Shown here piece by piece: positions 1-6,476 of a DNA stretch of 18,968 nucleotides. The stretch covers positions 1 through 18,968 of the forward strand of contig DDLU01000307.1 in NCBI GenBank assembly GCA_002340305.1, written 5' to 3'. Below the pieces are notes generated by a model. That model did not search any database, was not told where the DNA came from, and was given only the letters and a program-made list of their open reading frames with translations. How positions within the stretch are numbered: position 1 is the stretch's first letter; each line of letters begins with the position of its first letter. A program made the position numbers and the translations under genes. The DNA comes from Desulfovibrio sp. UBA2564. GTDB lineage: Bacteria > Desulfobacterota > Desulfovibrionia > Desulfovibrionales > Desulfovibrionaceae.

Positions 1-227
1 ATCAGCTCAGCAGAACCGGTTTCTATTTCTTTTTCACAAACAACATATGCGGCACCATTTTTCAGTGCCTGAGGTACGAAATCAGCACCGTCACGCAGAG
101 GACCGGAGATAGCGACAAAAACATCGCCTTCGCGGACTTCCCGTGAATCCGTCCGGACCATCAGACCTGCGCCGACTTTGGCGAGGAGGGTGTCCCATTT
201 TGCTTTATTCAGTACTGTTTCCGACAT
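1..227 (-). CDS. murE: UDP-N-acetylmuramoyl-tripeptide synthetase MurE, N-terminal part (cut by window edge)
   Basis: Only the first 75 residues lie in the window. They carry the N-terminal Mur-ligase signature: a DSR triplet at residues 27-29, then GDVFVAISG (34-42) and DG..F..QA..NGA, matching the UDP-MurNAc-binding domain of MurE. MurE is the cytoplasmic ATP-dependent ligase that adds the third amino acid (meso-diaminopimelate in Gram-negatives) to UDP-MurNAc-L-Ala-D-Glu. MurF has a similar N-terminus, but the DSR motif and the position directly after ftsI, the usual dcw order, favour MurE. The ATG is preceded by AAGGA, which overlaps the ftsI stop codon. The two genes are 10 bp apart, so translation is probably coupled. 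The ATP-binding and C-terminal domains are outside the window. Confidence 0.9.
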   Translation of the reverse strand, partial: MSETVLNKAKWDTLLAKVGAGLMVRTDSREVREGDVFVAISGPLRDGADFVPQALKNGAAYVVCEKEIETGSAEL

Positions 228-237
228 AAAAATTCCT

Positions 238-2184
238 TTAAGAAACCCAGAGGACCATTTCTGCTTTTTTGTCTTCAGGCCATTTATCGCCTGCGGCAGG
301 AAGCTGTTTGGTAACTGTCATCCCCTGACCTTTCAGTTTGGGAACGAATCCTTTCTGGACCAATATTTCAATCGCCCTGCGAATGGGCATTCCCTTCAAA
401 TCAGGCACGTTATCCCCGGAAGATGCAGTTTTCACCGGGGTGGCCCGCAATGCTTTTTTAGGCATTGCAGTTAAAGTCTCGCCTGCTGCCATAACCGGGG
501 TCGGCTTACGTTGCTCCGGCAGCTTGCCGTAGTAGGCAAGGGTGTCGGTCATTATCTTTTTTACTGCCGGGGCTACGACAGTACCGCCGTAGTGGTTCGG
601 CTTGGGATCATCAACCATCATGTAGACGATATAGTCCGGGTTATAGCCCGGAACCAGTGCCACAAACGCGGCAATGTACTCAGTCCCGTACCCGCCTTTG
701 CTGTGCGCTTTCTGTGCGGTTCCGGTTTTGCCTGCTACAGTTGTTCCGCTGATGCGGGCTTTGCGTCCGGTTCCATCGTCCTGCACAACCTCGCGCATCA
801 TGGAAAGCACTTTTTCAGCGACTTCAGCACTGAATATGCGCTTTGGTGCTTCGTCCTGCTCGGAACGCGGGTATTGCACTAATCTCAGAGGCTTTTCAAC
901 ACCTTTGTTTGCCAGTGCCAGATAGGCTTTTGCCATTTGCACAGTGGTAACACCGATTCCCTGCCCGAAAGATCCGGCAGCGAGGTCGATTTCATTCCAC
1001 TTGGCGGCAGGGCGGATCAAGCCCTTGCGGTCACCGGGGATCGGTAGTCCGGTTTTGTGCCCGAATCCGAGTTCGCTAATGAACTTGTGGTAGTTCTGCA
1101 CTCCAAGCTCAAGGCCGATTTTAGCACTACCGATGTTACTGGAGTAGCGCAGGATTTTATGTACCGGGAGCCACCCTTCTTTATGGGTGTCCTTGATGTA
1201 CTTGCCGTTGATCTTCCAGCGTCCGTTTTCACAATCAAAGAGCTTTTCCGGGGTGACAACCTTATGTTCAAGTGCCGCAGCCATGAGGAATGGCTTGAAG
1301 GTTGATCCCGGCTCAACAACGTCGAGAGCCGCACGGTTCCTCCATATATTCGGGGAACTGGTGCGGAAAATATTGGGGTTGAAGCTCGGGTAGTTGGCCA
1401 TTGCCAGCACATCTCCGGATGTAACTTCAACAACTATGGCAGCTCCCCACTTGCCATTGTATTTCTTAACTGAATCGGCCAGAGCGTTTTCTGTTACCGA
1501 TTGCAGATGAGAATCAATAGTCAGGTGGATATCCTTACCTCGCACGTCCATTTCACGACCCATGGCATCAAGGTAGAGCCTGCGTCCTGAAGCGTCACGC
1601 TGTACAACGAACTGTGCCTTGCGTCCCGCAAGGCGGTCGTTGAATTTCTTCTCAAGTCCTTCAAGTCCCTTACCGTCAATCCCTGAAAAACCAAGCAGTT
1701 GACCTGCAAGATAGTTGTTGGGGTAGAGCCGGACGTATTCTGTGGTCAGATATACTCCGGGGAGTTTGGCCTGTTCAATCTTCCGGGCAATGCGGTCATT
1801 AATTTGCCGCTTGATCCAGATGAAGTTCGATTTGCGGGACAATTTCTTTCTCAGCTTCGCTTGCGAAATACCGAGAATCTTGGACAGCTTGTAAGCTGTT
1901 CCGTCTACGTCCTTGACCTTAACCGGACGGATGTAAACGGAAGAAGCTTCCACGCTGGTTGCCAGCAGGTTGCCGTTGCGGTCGTAGATGGAACCGCGTT
2001 CTCCGCGTTCCAGCTCCGCAGCAAGATGCTGGCGGGAGACCATGCGCGACAAATCTGCGCCCTTGAAAAGCTGCAGCCATGCTGCCCTGCCGAGGAGTCC
2101 TGTCCAGACAAGGGCGAAAAGAACCATGACGATGAGCAGCTTGGTTCTGCTCGCCTTCAGGCTTTCTTTTTTCCTTTTAGCCAT
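238..2184 (-). CDS. ftsI: Peptidoglycan D,D-transpeptidase FtsI (class B penicillin-binding protein 3) with C-terminal PASTA domain
   Basis: A 648-residue class B penicillin-binding protein that crosslinks septal peptidoglycan in the periplasm. It has a short basic cytoplasmic tail, one membrane anchor (about 15-36), a PBP-dimerisation domain opening with ERGSIYDRNG (62-71), and a transpeptidase domain with the three active-site motifs: STFK (294-297, catalytic Ser294), SSN (348-350) and KTGT (486-489). A Pro/Lys/Ala-rich linker (about 558-588) leads to one PASTA domain (about 592-648, starting VPDLKGM). E. coli FtsI is shorter and lacks PASTA, so this is the longer form. GGGAG lies about 10 nt before the ATG. 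It sits 21 bp after ftsL and 10 bp before murE, in a dcw operon. Confidence 0.96.
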   Translation of the reverse strand: MAKRKKESLKASRTKLLIVMVLFALVWTGLLGRAAWLQLFKGADLSRMVSRQHLAAELERGERGSIYDRNGNLLATSVEASSVYIRPVKVKDVDGTAYKLSKILGISQAKLRKKLSRKSNFIWIKRQINDRIARKIEQAKLPGVYLTTEYVRLYPNNYLAGQLLGFSGIDGKGLEGLEKKFNDRLAGRKAQFVVQRDASGRRLYLDAMGREMDVRGKDIHLTIDSHLQSVTENALADSVKKYNGKWGAAIVVEVTSGDVLAMANYPSFNPNIFRTSSPNIWRNRAALDVVEPGSTFKPFLMAAALEHKVVTPEKLFDCENGRWKINGKYIKDTHKEGWLPVHKILRYSSNIGSAKIGLELGVQNYHKFISELGFGHKTGLPIPGDRKGLIRPAAKWNEIDLAAGSFGQGIGVTTVQMAKAYLALANKGVEKPLRLVQYPRSEQDEAPKRIFSAEVAEKVLSMMREVVQDDGTGRKARISGTTVAGKTGTAQKAHSKGGYGTEYIAAFVALVPGYNPDYIVYMMVDDPKPNHYGGTVVAPAVKKIMTDTLAYYGKLPEQRKPTPVMAAGETLTAMPKKALRATPVKTASSGDNVPDLKGMPIRRAIEILVQKGFVPKLKGQGMTVTKQLPAAGDKWPEDKKAEMVLWVS

Positions 2185-2205
2185 TGTTGAGGACTCCCTG
2201 TTTTT

Positions 2206-2496
2206 CTACTGTGGTTTCGCCTTGCCTGCGGGTCTTCTTATCTGTCCTTGCGAGGCCGGGCCGAAACCGTATTTTTGTGCCAACTCTCTCAACCTGATGG
2301 GAGAGAGCAGATTGTTTCTTTCTACTTCCAGCTTTGCAGCCAGAGCTTCCTGTTCATCGAGTCTTTTTTCCATGGGCCGTAGGTCGTATGCCTTATCGAC
2401 CCGCTCGATGTTCAACCAGACCGAGACCAGCCCCAGTATTAGTGCCGATCCCATGGTCAGGGTCAGGGCCATGGCTATTCCCTTGGAGTCACTCAT
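2206..2496 (-). CDS. ftsL: FtsL-like cell division protein
   Basis: A 96-residue bitopic membrane protein: short N-terminus, one hydrophobic segment (about 8-28), a charged, probably coiled-coil stretch (about 30-65), then an S-P-I-R-L-R-E-L-A-..-G motif near residue 66 and a basic Pro/Gln-rich tail. Small size, single membrane span, leucine-zipper-like helix and this terminal motif are typical of FtsL, which with FtsB and FtsQ activates FtsWI at the division site. FtsL is poorly conserved, so the call also rests on its place between rsmH and ftsI. The ATG is only 6 bp past the rsmH stop and has no strong ribosome binding site, suggesting translational coupling. Confidence 0.82.
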   Translation of the reverse strand: MSDSKGIAMALTLTMGSALILGLVSVWLNIERVDKAYDLRPMEKRLDEQEALAAKLEVERNNLLSPIRLRELAQKYGFGPASQGQIRRPAGKAKPQ

Positions 2497-2502
2497 GACC
2501 GT

Positions 2503-3477
2503 TTACCCGTCTTCCCCGGTCCTTTCGGCTACGCGGAGTTTAGCACTGCGACTGCGGGTGTTGACCTTCATTTCCTCTTCGGTGGGAAGAACTGGTTTTC
2601 TGGTCATCACGTTCATCATTTTTACCTTGCCGCAGGTGCACATGGGTTGCATCGGCGGGCAATCACAGCTTTGCGACTGCGCTTTGAAGGTCTTTTTCAC
2701 GATGCGGTCTTCCAATGAATGGAATGAAATGATCGCGACCCTCGCTCCGGGGTTGAGCCTTTCCGGAATCCGGTCAAGGAAGGTTTGCAGTTCTTCCAGT
2801 TCCGAGTTCACAGCAATGCGCAAGCCCTGAAAAGTTTTTGTCGCCGGATGGGTCCGGGACAGGGCCCTGCGTTTAGCCGGGTATGCTTTTTCCACAATGG
2901 AGGCCAGCTGTAGGGTGGTGGTAATTTTTTCTTCTTCCCTGGCTGCTATGATCGCCTTGACGATCTTGGAGGCCAAAGGTTCTTCGCCGTAGAGCTTCAA
3001 AATCCTGCTCAGGTCGGAGTATGAACCTTTGTTTACAATTGAAGAAGCCGGAGGCATTCCGCCTGCCGGGTCCATGCGCATATCCAGCGGGCCGTCTTTG
3101 ATGAAGCTGAAACCGCGCTCAGCGTGATCCAAATGCAGGGAGGAAACGCCAAGGTCGAGGACTACGCCGTCAATGGTGTCCCAGCCCAGTTCATCAAGGG
3201 CCGCTTCGAATTTGCTGAAAGCAAGGTGGAACCTGTGTGCGCGGTCTCCGAAGGGAGCCAAGCGTTCTCCAGCGAGTTCAAGGGCCTGCTCGTCGCGATC
3301 CAGTCCAGCCAGCTGGGCATCCTCACCGGCTACTTTAAGGATTGCACTGGAATGTCCAGCCATACCAAGGGTTCCGTCAAGATAGCGGCCTCCGGGTTTA
3401 GGAGCCAGCCATTCAATGACTTCGTTCAGCAGGACGGATTTGTGGACCTCTTCAGGTATTAATTTCTTGCTTTCCAT
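2503..3477 (-). CDS. rsmH: 16S rRNA (cytosine(1402)-N(4))-methyltransferase RsmH
   Basis: A 324-residue SAM-dependent methyltransferase (formerly MraW) that N4-methylates C1402 in the decoding centre of 16S rRNA. Visible motifs: HKSVLLNEV (12-20), the SAM-binding LDGTLGMAGHS (33-43), DLGVSS (108-113), RGFSF..DGPLDMRMD (121-136), a late ISFHSLEDR, and a Cys-rich CDCPP..CTCG segment often seen in this family. The frame is open for 34 more codons upstream, but those residues do not look like RsmH. The ATG at 3477, with AGGA six bases before it, gives normal family length. It lies 144 bp downstream of mraZ and 6 bp upstream of ftsL. Confidence 0.96.
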   Translation of the reverse strand: MESKKLIPEEVHKSVLLNEVIEWLAPKPGGRYLDGTLGMAGHSSAILKVAGEDAQLAGLDRDEQALELAGERLAPFGDRAHRFHLAFSKFEAALDELGWDTIDGVVLDLGVSSLHLDHAERGFSFIKDGPLDMRMDPAGGMPPASSIVNKGSYSDLSRILKLYGEEPLASKIVKAIIAAREEEKITTTLQLASIVEKAYPAKRRALSRTHPATKTFQGLRIAVNSELEELQTFLDRIPERLNPGARVAIISFHSLEDRIVKKTFKAQSQSCDCPPMQPMCTCGKVKMMNVMTRKPVLPTEEEMKVNTRSRSAKLRVAERTGEDG

Positions 3478-3621
3478 AATTTCCTGATTCAAAAACGTTT
3501 GACGGTTTGGCCAAAACTCTGGGGGGAGCCGGGTAAACCTGTGGCGGTTTTGAAAATCAAGTTTAAAAATCAGTATCAATAAATAAAAAAACGCAGTGGA
3601 GGCGAAATAGCAAAAAACAGA

Positions 3622-4071
3622 CTAGAACGGGAGTTCAACGCCGCATTCAGCCAGTTCATCAGAGACATCATCAAAATCCTGTTCAAGCAGGGCTTCGTAT
3701 TCCCGCTTGTCCCAGATTTCAAATCTGTCGCCTACTCCGGCAAGGACTACGTCCTTGTCGAGTTTTCCGCTTTTTCGCAAATAGGAAGGGATGGTGATTC
3801 GACCTTGTTTATCAAGGCTTACTTCTTCGGAACCTGAAATGATTATTCGGATGAAATTTCTGAGCTTCCGGCTGGGGCTTTTGATACTGGTGAGTTTTTC
3901 TTCCAGTATTGCCCAGTCCGGTGGTGTGAAGCCGACTATGTTTCCTTCGAAAATAGTCAAGGTCACAGAGCCATCCGGTGAATCAGAATAAACCTGATCC
4001 CGGTACTCCGGCGTAAGCATTAGTCTGCCTTTGGCATCCATGCTTCTATGTGCATGACCTCTGAACTTCAT
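3622..4071 (-). CDS. mraZ: Transcriptional regulator MraZ
   Basis: First gene of the mra/dcw cluster; 149 residues. MraZ is a DNA-binding protein with two SpoVT-AbrB-type half-repeats, seen here as DAKGRLMLTPEYRD (12-25) and DKQGRITIPSYLRK in the second half. It is known in other bacteria to bind tandem G-rich repeats in front of its own gene and to repress the cluster. The frame extends five codons upstream to a TTG at 4086, but the ATG at 4071 (MKFRGH) gives the usual MraZ N-terminus. No canonical ribosome binding site precedes this ATG: the bases where it should lie, GAGTGGTAG, also form the last unit of the putative operator. The C-terminus is rich in Asp/Glu. Confidence 0.95.
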   Translation of the reverse strand: MKFRGHAHRSMDAKGRLMLTPEYRDQVYSDSPDGSVTLTIFEGNIVGFTPPDWAILEEKLTSIKSPSRKLRNFIRIIISGSEEVSLDKQGRITIPSYLRKSGKLDKDVVLAGVGDRFEIWDKREYEALLEQDFDDVSDELAECGVELPF

Positions 4072-4077
4072 TTTTCT

Positions 4078-4124
4078 ACCACTCAATCACACAGATTTAC
4101 CACCAATTCCCCCCGTCTCACCAC
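4078..4124 (-). promoter_or_regulatory. Putative MraZ operator: five G-rich units at about 10.5-bp spacing
   Basis: On the minus strand GTGGT occurs exactly at 4124-4120, 4103-4099 and 4082-4078, each 21 bp from the next. Halfway between them are GGGGG-type and GTGTG units, giving starts 0, about 10, 21, 32 and 42: a half-site on the same helix face every turn. Known MraZ sites in E. coli, Neisseria and Mycoplasma are tandem TGGG- or GTG-type repeats with about 10-bp periodicity upstream of mraZ, so position and form agree. The last unit is 6 bp from the mraZ ATG, so binding would sit across the start of the gene. Read directly from sequence; binding is inferred. Confidence 0.75.
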
Positions 4125-4165
4125 CTGTGTGTGAAAATGGGGAAAAAGTCAAGACCCCGTAATAA

Positions 4166-4196
4166 AATATAAGGGGCGAAAATGGCCTGTTTTCAA
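4166..4196 (-). promoter_or_regulatory. Candidate sigma-70 type promoter for the mraZ operon
   Basis: On the minus strand TTGAAA (4196-4191) is followed by TATATT (4171-4166) with a 19-bp spacer, or TTATAT with 18 bp. Both hexamers are near consensus but the spacing is long. Transcription would begin about 80-90 bp before the ATG and place the MraZ repeats in the leader. A second TTGACT at 4152-4147 has no acceptable -10 element at 16-18 bp. A TATATA-rich patch near 4229-4238 is an alternative -10 region. Low certainty. Confidence 0.3.
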
Positions 4197-4493
4197 TGGT
4201 TGGAGCGAGTTATGGCAATCCTAAAAGCTTATATATACGGCCCTTAGAAAGAATTAAGAAAAGAGGAAAAAAAGTTTATATTTTTTTTAAAAATAAGAAA
4301 TAAAAATCATTACCTGCGGGGGACAGGCTTCACGAAGATGGATATGAGTGTTATAGGGCAATTGAAAATGAATATTTGGGTCAGTTTTTTTAATCGGGGT
4401 CCGCAAATTCCGGCACGAGGTGGGAATCTTTTTTTTACCCCTTAATGTTGCTAGCCAAATCTAACTGTTTCAGTAGTTTATAAGTGATGGGAT

Positions 4494-4498
4494 GAAGG
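4494..4498 (+). promoter_or_regulatory. Ribosome binding site deciding the HD-GYP gene start
   Basis: GAAGG lies 8 nt before the ATG at 4507. The earlier in-frame ATG at 4492 overlaps this element and has only a GGG directly against it, too close to act as a ribosome binding site. The downstream ATG is therefore preferred. Confidence 0.65.
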
Positions 4499-4506
4499 TT
4501 TTTAAT

Positions 4507-5520
4507 ATGAGTGTAAAAGGTAGAATGGATGTTCCTGAGGGGTTGAATGAGGAATATTACCAGATCAACCCTGATATTCTTCAGAGCTTTAACAGATTTA
4601 GACCTCCGCTGGACATCTTCATGTTTATGGAGGATGTGGGCCGTATTGCGTCGTACTACAAAGTGGGTGGACGTTTAAGCAAAGAGCAGATTGAACAGCT
4701 CGCCGGGTTGGTTAAAGAAGGTTTTATCTTTGTTTCCCGAAAGGATCATCCCGTATACGTAAAGCATATCGCCTACCAGCTGGATTTGGTGCTCATCGAC
4801 CGCAACCTTAAAGAAAGTGAGATTGCGGATATTTTTCTTGAAGCACTGACCATGCGCATGGCTGAGTTTCTTGATCAGCCCGTTGCATCTGTCACGGATA
4901 AGCTTTGGGCCGACCTCATGGTACTCACCGAATATCTCTGGAATGATCCCTTTCGAATTAAAGCCCTCGCCAGAAGATTGCACAAGGAACACACTCTCGC
5001 CCAGCACAGCGTTAACTGTGGGATACTGGCCTTGACCATGTTTATCCGCCTGAAGAGCGATGCATTCTCCAATGGCGATATCACCAGGAATCATTTCAAT
5101 AGGCTTACCGCCGGATTCTTCATGCATGATTTGGGAATGACCAAGATTCCGCTGTTCATCCGGGAGAAGACCAAGCCGTTGACCACTGACGAGCGTCAGA
5201 AAATCGATAAGCACCCCATGCTGGGATACGAAATGCTCACCAAGCTCGACCTCCGTTACAAGGAGATTGAGGCCTGCGTAATGGAGCATCACGAAAGAAT
5301 GACCGGAAAGGGCTATCCGCAGAAGAAGTCCGGCCGCGACATCAGCCAGCTTGGGCGTATCATTGCCGCTGTTGATTCCTATTGTGCCATGATCACAAAG
5401 CGTCCTTTTGCCGAGGCCATTGATCCGGTTAAAGCCGCAACGGTTCTTTCGCAGGACAAGGGTTACGATCCAGAAGTCACCAAGAATATTCAGGCTTGGG
5501 CACTGACTTTGAAGAAGTAG
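4507..5520 (+). CDS. HD-GYP-type domain phosphohydrolase
   Basis: A 337-residue soluble protein. The C-terminal half (about 160-330) is an HD-GYP-type metal-dependent phosphohydrolase domain: His167, HD at 207-208, His236 (KHP), HH at 261-262, GKGYP at 267-271 and Asp290 (VDSY). HD-GYP proteins typically degrade cyclic di-GMP or related cyclic dinucleotides. The usual HDxGK motif reads HDLGM here, so the conserved lysine is replaced by Met211 while GYP is kept. The N-terminal half (about 1-155) has no recognised catalytic motif; it resembles the poorly characterised N-terminal region seen before HD-GYP domains in related bacteria (from memory). There is no receiver domain or membrane segment. 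The next gene begins 19 bp after the stop and may be cotranscribed. Confidence 0.82.
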   Translation: MSVKGRMDVPEGLNEEYYQINPDILQSFNRFRPPLDIFMFMEDVGRIASYYKVGGRLSKEQIEQLAGLVKEGFIFVSRKDHPVYVKHIAYQLDLVLIDRNLKESEIADIFLEALTMRMAEFLDQPVASVTDKLWADLMVLTEYLWNDPFRIKALARRLHKEHTLAQHSVNCGILALTMFIRLKSDAFSNGDITRNHFNRLTAGFFMHDLGMTKIPLFIREKTKPLTTDERQKIDKHPMLGYEMLTKLDLRYKEIEACVMEHHERMTGKGYPQKKSGRDISQLGRIIAAVDSYCAMITKRPFAEAIDPVKAATVLSQDKGYDPEVTKNIQAWALTLKK

Positions 5521-5539
5521 ATTTTATAAAGGATATTGA

Positions 5540-5845
5540 ATGCGAAAAATATTGTTTATTTTATTTTTGTTATTTTGTTTTGGAATTCTTAATGTATATG
5601 CAGGCGATTCAACAAGTTTTGATCCCACGCAATATGAAGTAGAAGTTATTCCTGATGTCCCGATTGGCACCGTTGCGGAATTTCATGGCAAAAGAGTTCC
5701 ATTTGGATGGTTAGAGTGCAATGGACAAAGTACTCGTGACTATCCAAGGTTAGCCGCCATGGTCGGTTCAAAAGTGCCAGATAAAAGAATGCGTCCTGAA
5801 GTTCAATCAGGAGAAATAAAAATGTATATAATTCGCGCTAAATAA
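5540..5845 (+). CDS. Small secreted protein with a phage tail-collar-like segment
   Basis: A 101-residue protein with a clear signal peptide (basic MRK, hydrophobic core to about residue 20, cleavage likely after VYA, mature start GDS). The mature part has PIGTVAEFHG followed by PFGWLECNGQ (about 55-64) and YPRLAAMVGSKVPD, the pattern of the phage tail collar domain (P-G-x-I-x-x-F ... P-G-W-L-x-C-N-G-Q ... Y-x-x-L). Only the first motif block is present, so it is a miniature collar unit. AAGGA lies six bases before the ATG. The gene is visibly AT-richer than its neighbours, which may mean separate acquisition. It starts 19 bp after the HD-GYP gene, and its stop codon is inside the following terminator stem. 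Function unknown; an exported stand-alone collar domain is odd. Confidence 0.75.
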   Translation: MRKILFILFLLFCFGILNVYAGDSTSFDPTQYEVEVIPDVPIGTVAEFHGKRVPFGWLECNGQSTRDYPRLAAMVGSKVPDKRMRPEVQSGEIKMYIIRAK

Positions 5846-5885
5846 AATAAACCCCGTTTTTTTAGAAACGGGGTTTATTTTATTT
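5840..5885. terminator. Bidirectional intrinsic terminator between convergent genes
   Basis: A perfect 20-bp inverted repeat: arms 5840-5859 and 5866-5885 with a 6-base loop. The GC core CCCCG/CGGGG is flanked by A/T-rich ends, so both strands have an A-rich lead and a U-rich tail. It overlaps the stop codon of the tail-collar-like gene and ends one base before the stop codon of the CBS gene. It can therefore serve both transcripts. Confidence 0.9.
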
Positions 5886-5886
5886 C

Positions 5887-6372
5887 TTAAAACTGCTGTA
5901 CCAGATCGCGGGTAACTTCGCGGTACACATCACTGAGCAGCACCACGCCGATAATGTTGCCACCTTCCTGCACTAGTGCCCATGTTCTTTTCTTTTTGCG
6001 GAAAATTTCCAGCACAACCAGCATGGGGTCGGTGGGCTTGAGGATAACCACATCCTCTTCAATGTGATCATCAAGCCCGGCTGAGCAGCAGGCGGTTCCG
6101 GCACGTTTAAATGAGCGGTCCCAGTCAGCTTCTTCAGTCAGGGTCAGGTCTTCATCCTTGAGCACTAGATTTTCAACTGCCTTAAGCAGGGCCCAGATGG
6201 AAACTACCCCGCGGAGGGAACCGTCCTTTTTTTTAACAACCACAATATGATTGTCCGGTGCTTCTTGCATGCTGTCCCGGAGAGAGCGCACTGCCTCGGC
6301 AAGGCTTGCAGAGTCTTCAATTGTGGAAAATTCTTCATTCATTATATCCCATGCTCTTTTTCTCAGCAGCAT
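5887..6372 (-). CDS. Two-CBS-domain protein
   Basis: A 161-residue soluble protein made almost entirely of two CBS motifs (a Bateman module). CBS1 spans about 1-70, with HIVVVKKKDGSLRGVVS at 42-58. CBS2 spans about 105-157, with ILKPTDPM at 110-117 and IIGVVLLSDV at 140-149. CBS pairs usually bind adenosine nucleotides (AMP, ATP, SAM) and act as sensors. No catalytic or transport domain is attached, so it would have to act on a partner. AAGGAG lies 7 nt before the ATG. It is the last gene of a leftward series and ends at the strong hairpin. The 104-bp gap upstream holds only weak promoter-like hexamers. A Cys pair (95-96) lies in the linker. Confidence 0.88.
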   Translation of the reverse strand: MLLRKRAWDIMNEEFSTIEDSASLAEAVRSLRDSMQEAPDNHIVVVKKKDGSLRGVVSIWALLKAVENLVLKDEDLTLTEEADWDRSFKRAGTACCSAGLDDHIEEDVVILKPTDPMLVVLEIFRKKKRTWALVQEGGNIIGVVLLSDVYREVTRDLVQQF

Positions 6373-6476
6373 TGCAATCTCCTTTTGAACAATAGTGTGG
6401 TTAGCAATTGGAATGGATAAGCTTGTAATCCTTCACCATAGTTAAACCATATTTCGGGCATTCATGCAAAAGCGTA

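Larger units (their letters stand above)
4125..4506. other. AT-rich divergent intergenic region between mraZ and the HD-GYP gene
   Basis: About 380 bp without a credible coding region. It must hold the start signals for the leftward mra operon and probably for the rightward HD-GYP gene. Bases 4240-4310 are strongly biased, with runs of A on the plus strand (purine-rich) and an eight-T run, suggesting curved DNA or an UP-element-like segment. The right half has more mixed composition, with T-runs near 4385 and 4429. I could not find a convincing -35/-10 pair for the rightward gene: TATAAG at 4479-4484 has no matching -35. The only open frames are a few codons long. Confidence 0.6.

Noticed and set aside
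1988..2830. 280-residue plus-strand open frame across ftsI, ftsL and rsmH
   Set aside because: It runs antisense to three well-supported genes, is Ser/Arg-rich with no domain, and has no ribosome binding site.
3478..3579. N-terminal extension of RsmH
   Set aside because: The extra 34 codons do not resemble RsmH, and the ATG at 3477 has a good ribosome binding site.
4675..5292. 205-residue minus-strand open frame opposite the HD-GYP gene
   Set aside because: The plus strand carries the full HD-GYP motif series; the opposite frame has none.
5540..5885. Prophage remnant
   Set aside because: Only one collar-like gene is present, with no integrase, attachment site or other phage gene, and the reading frame is intact with a signal peptide.
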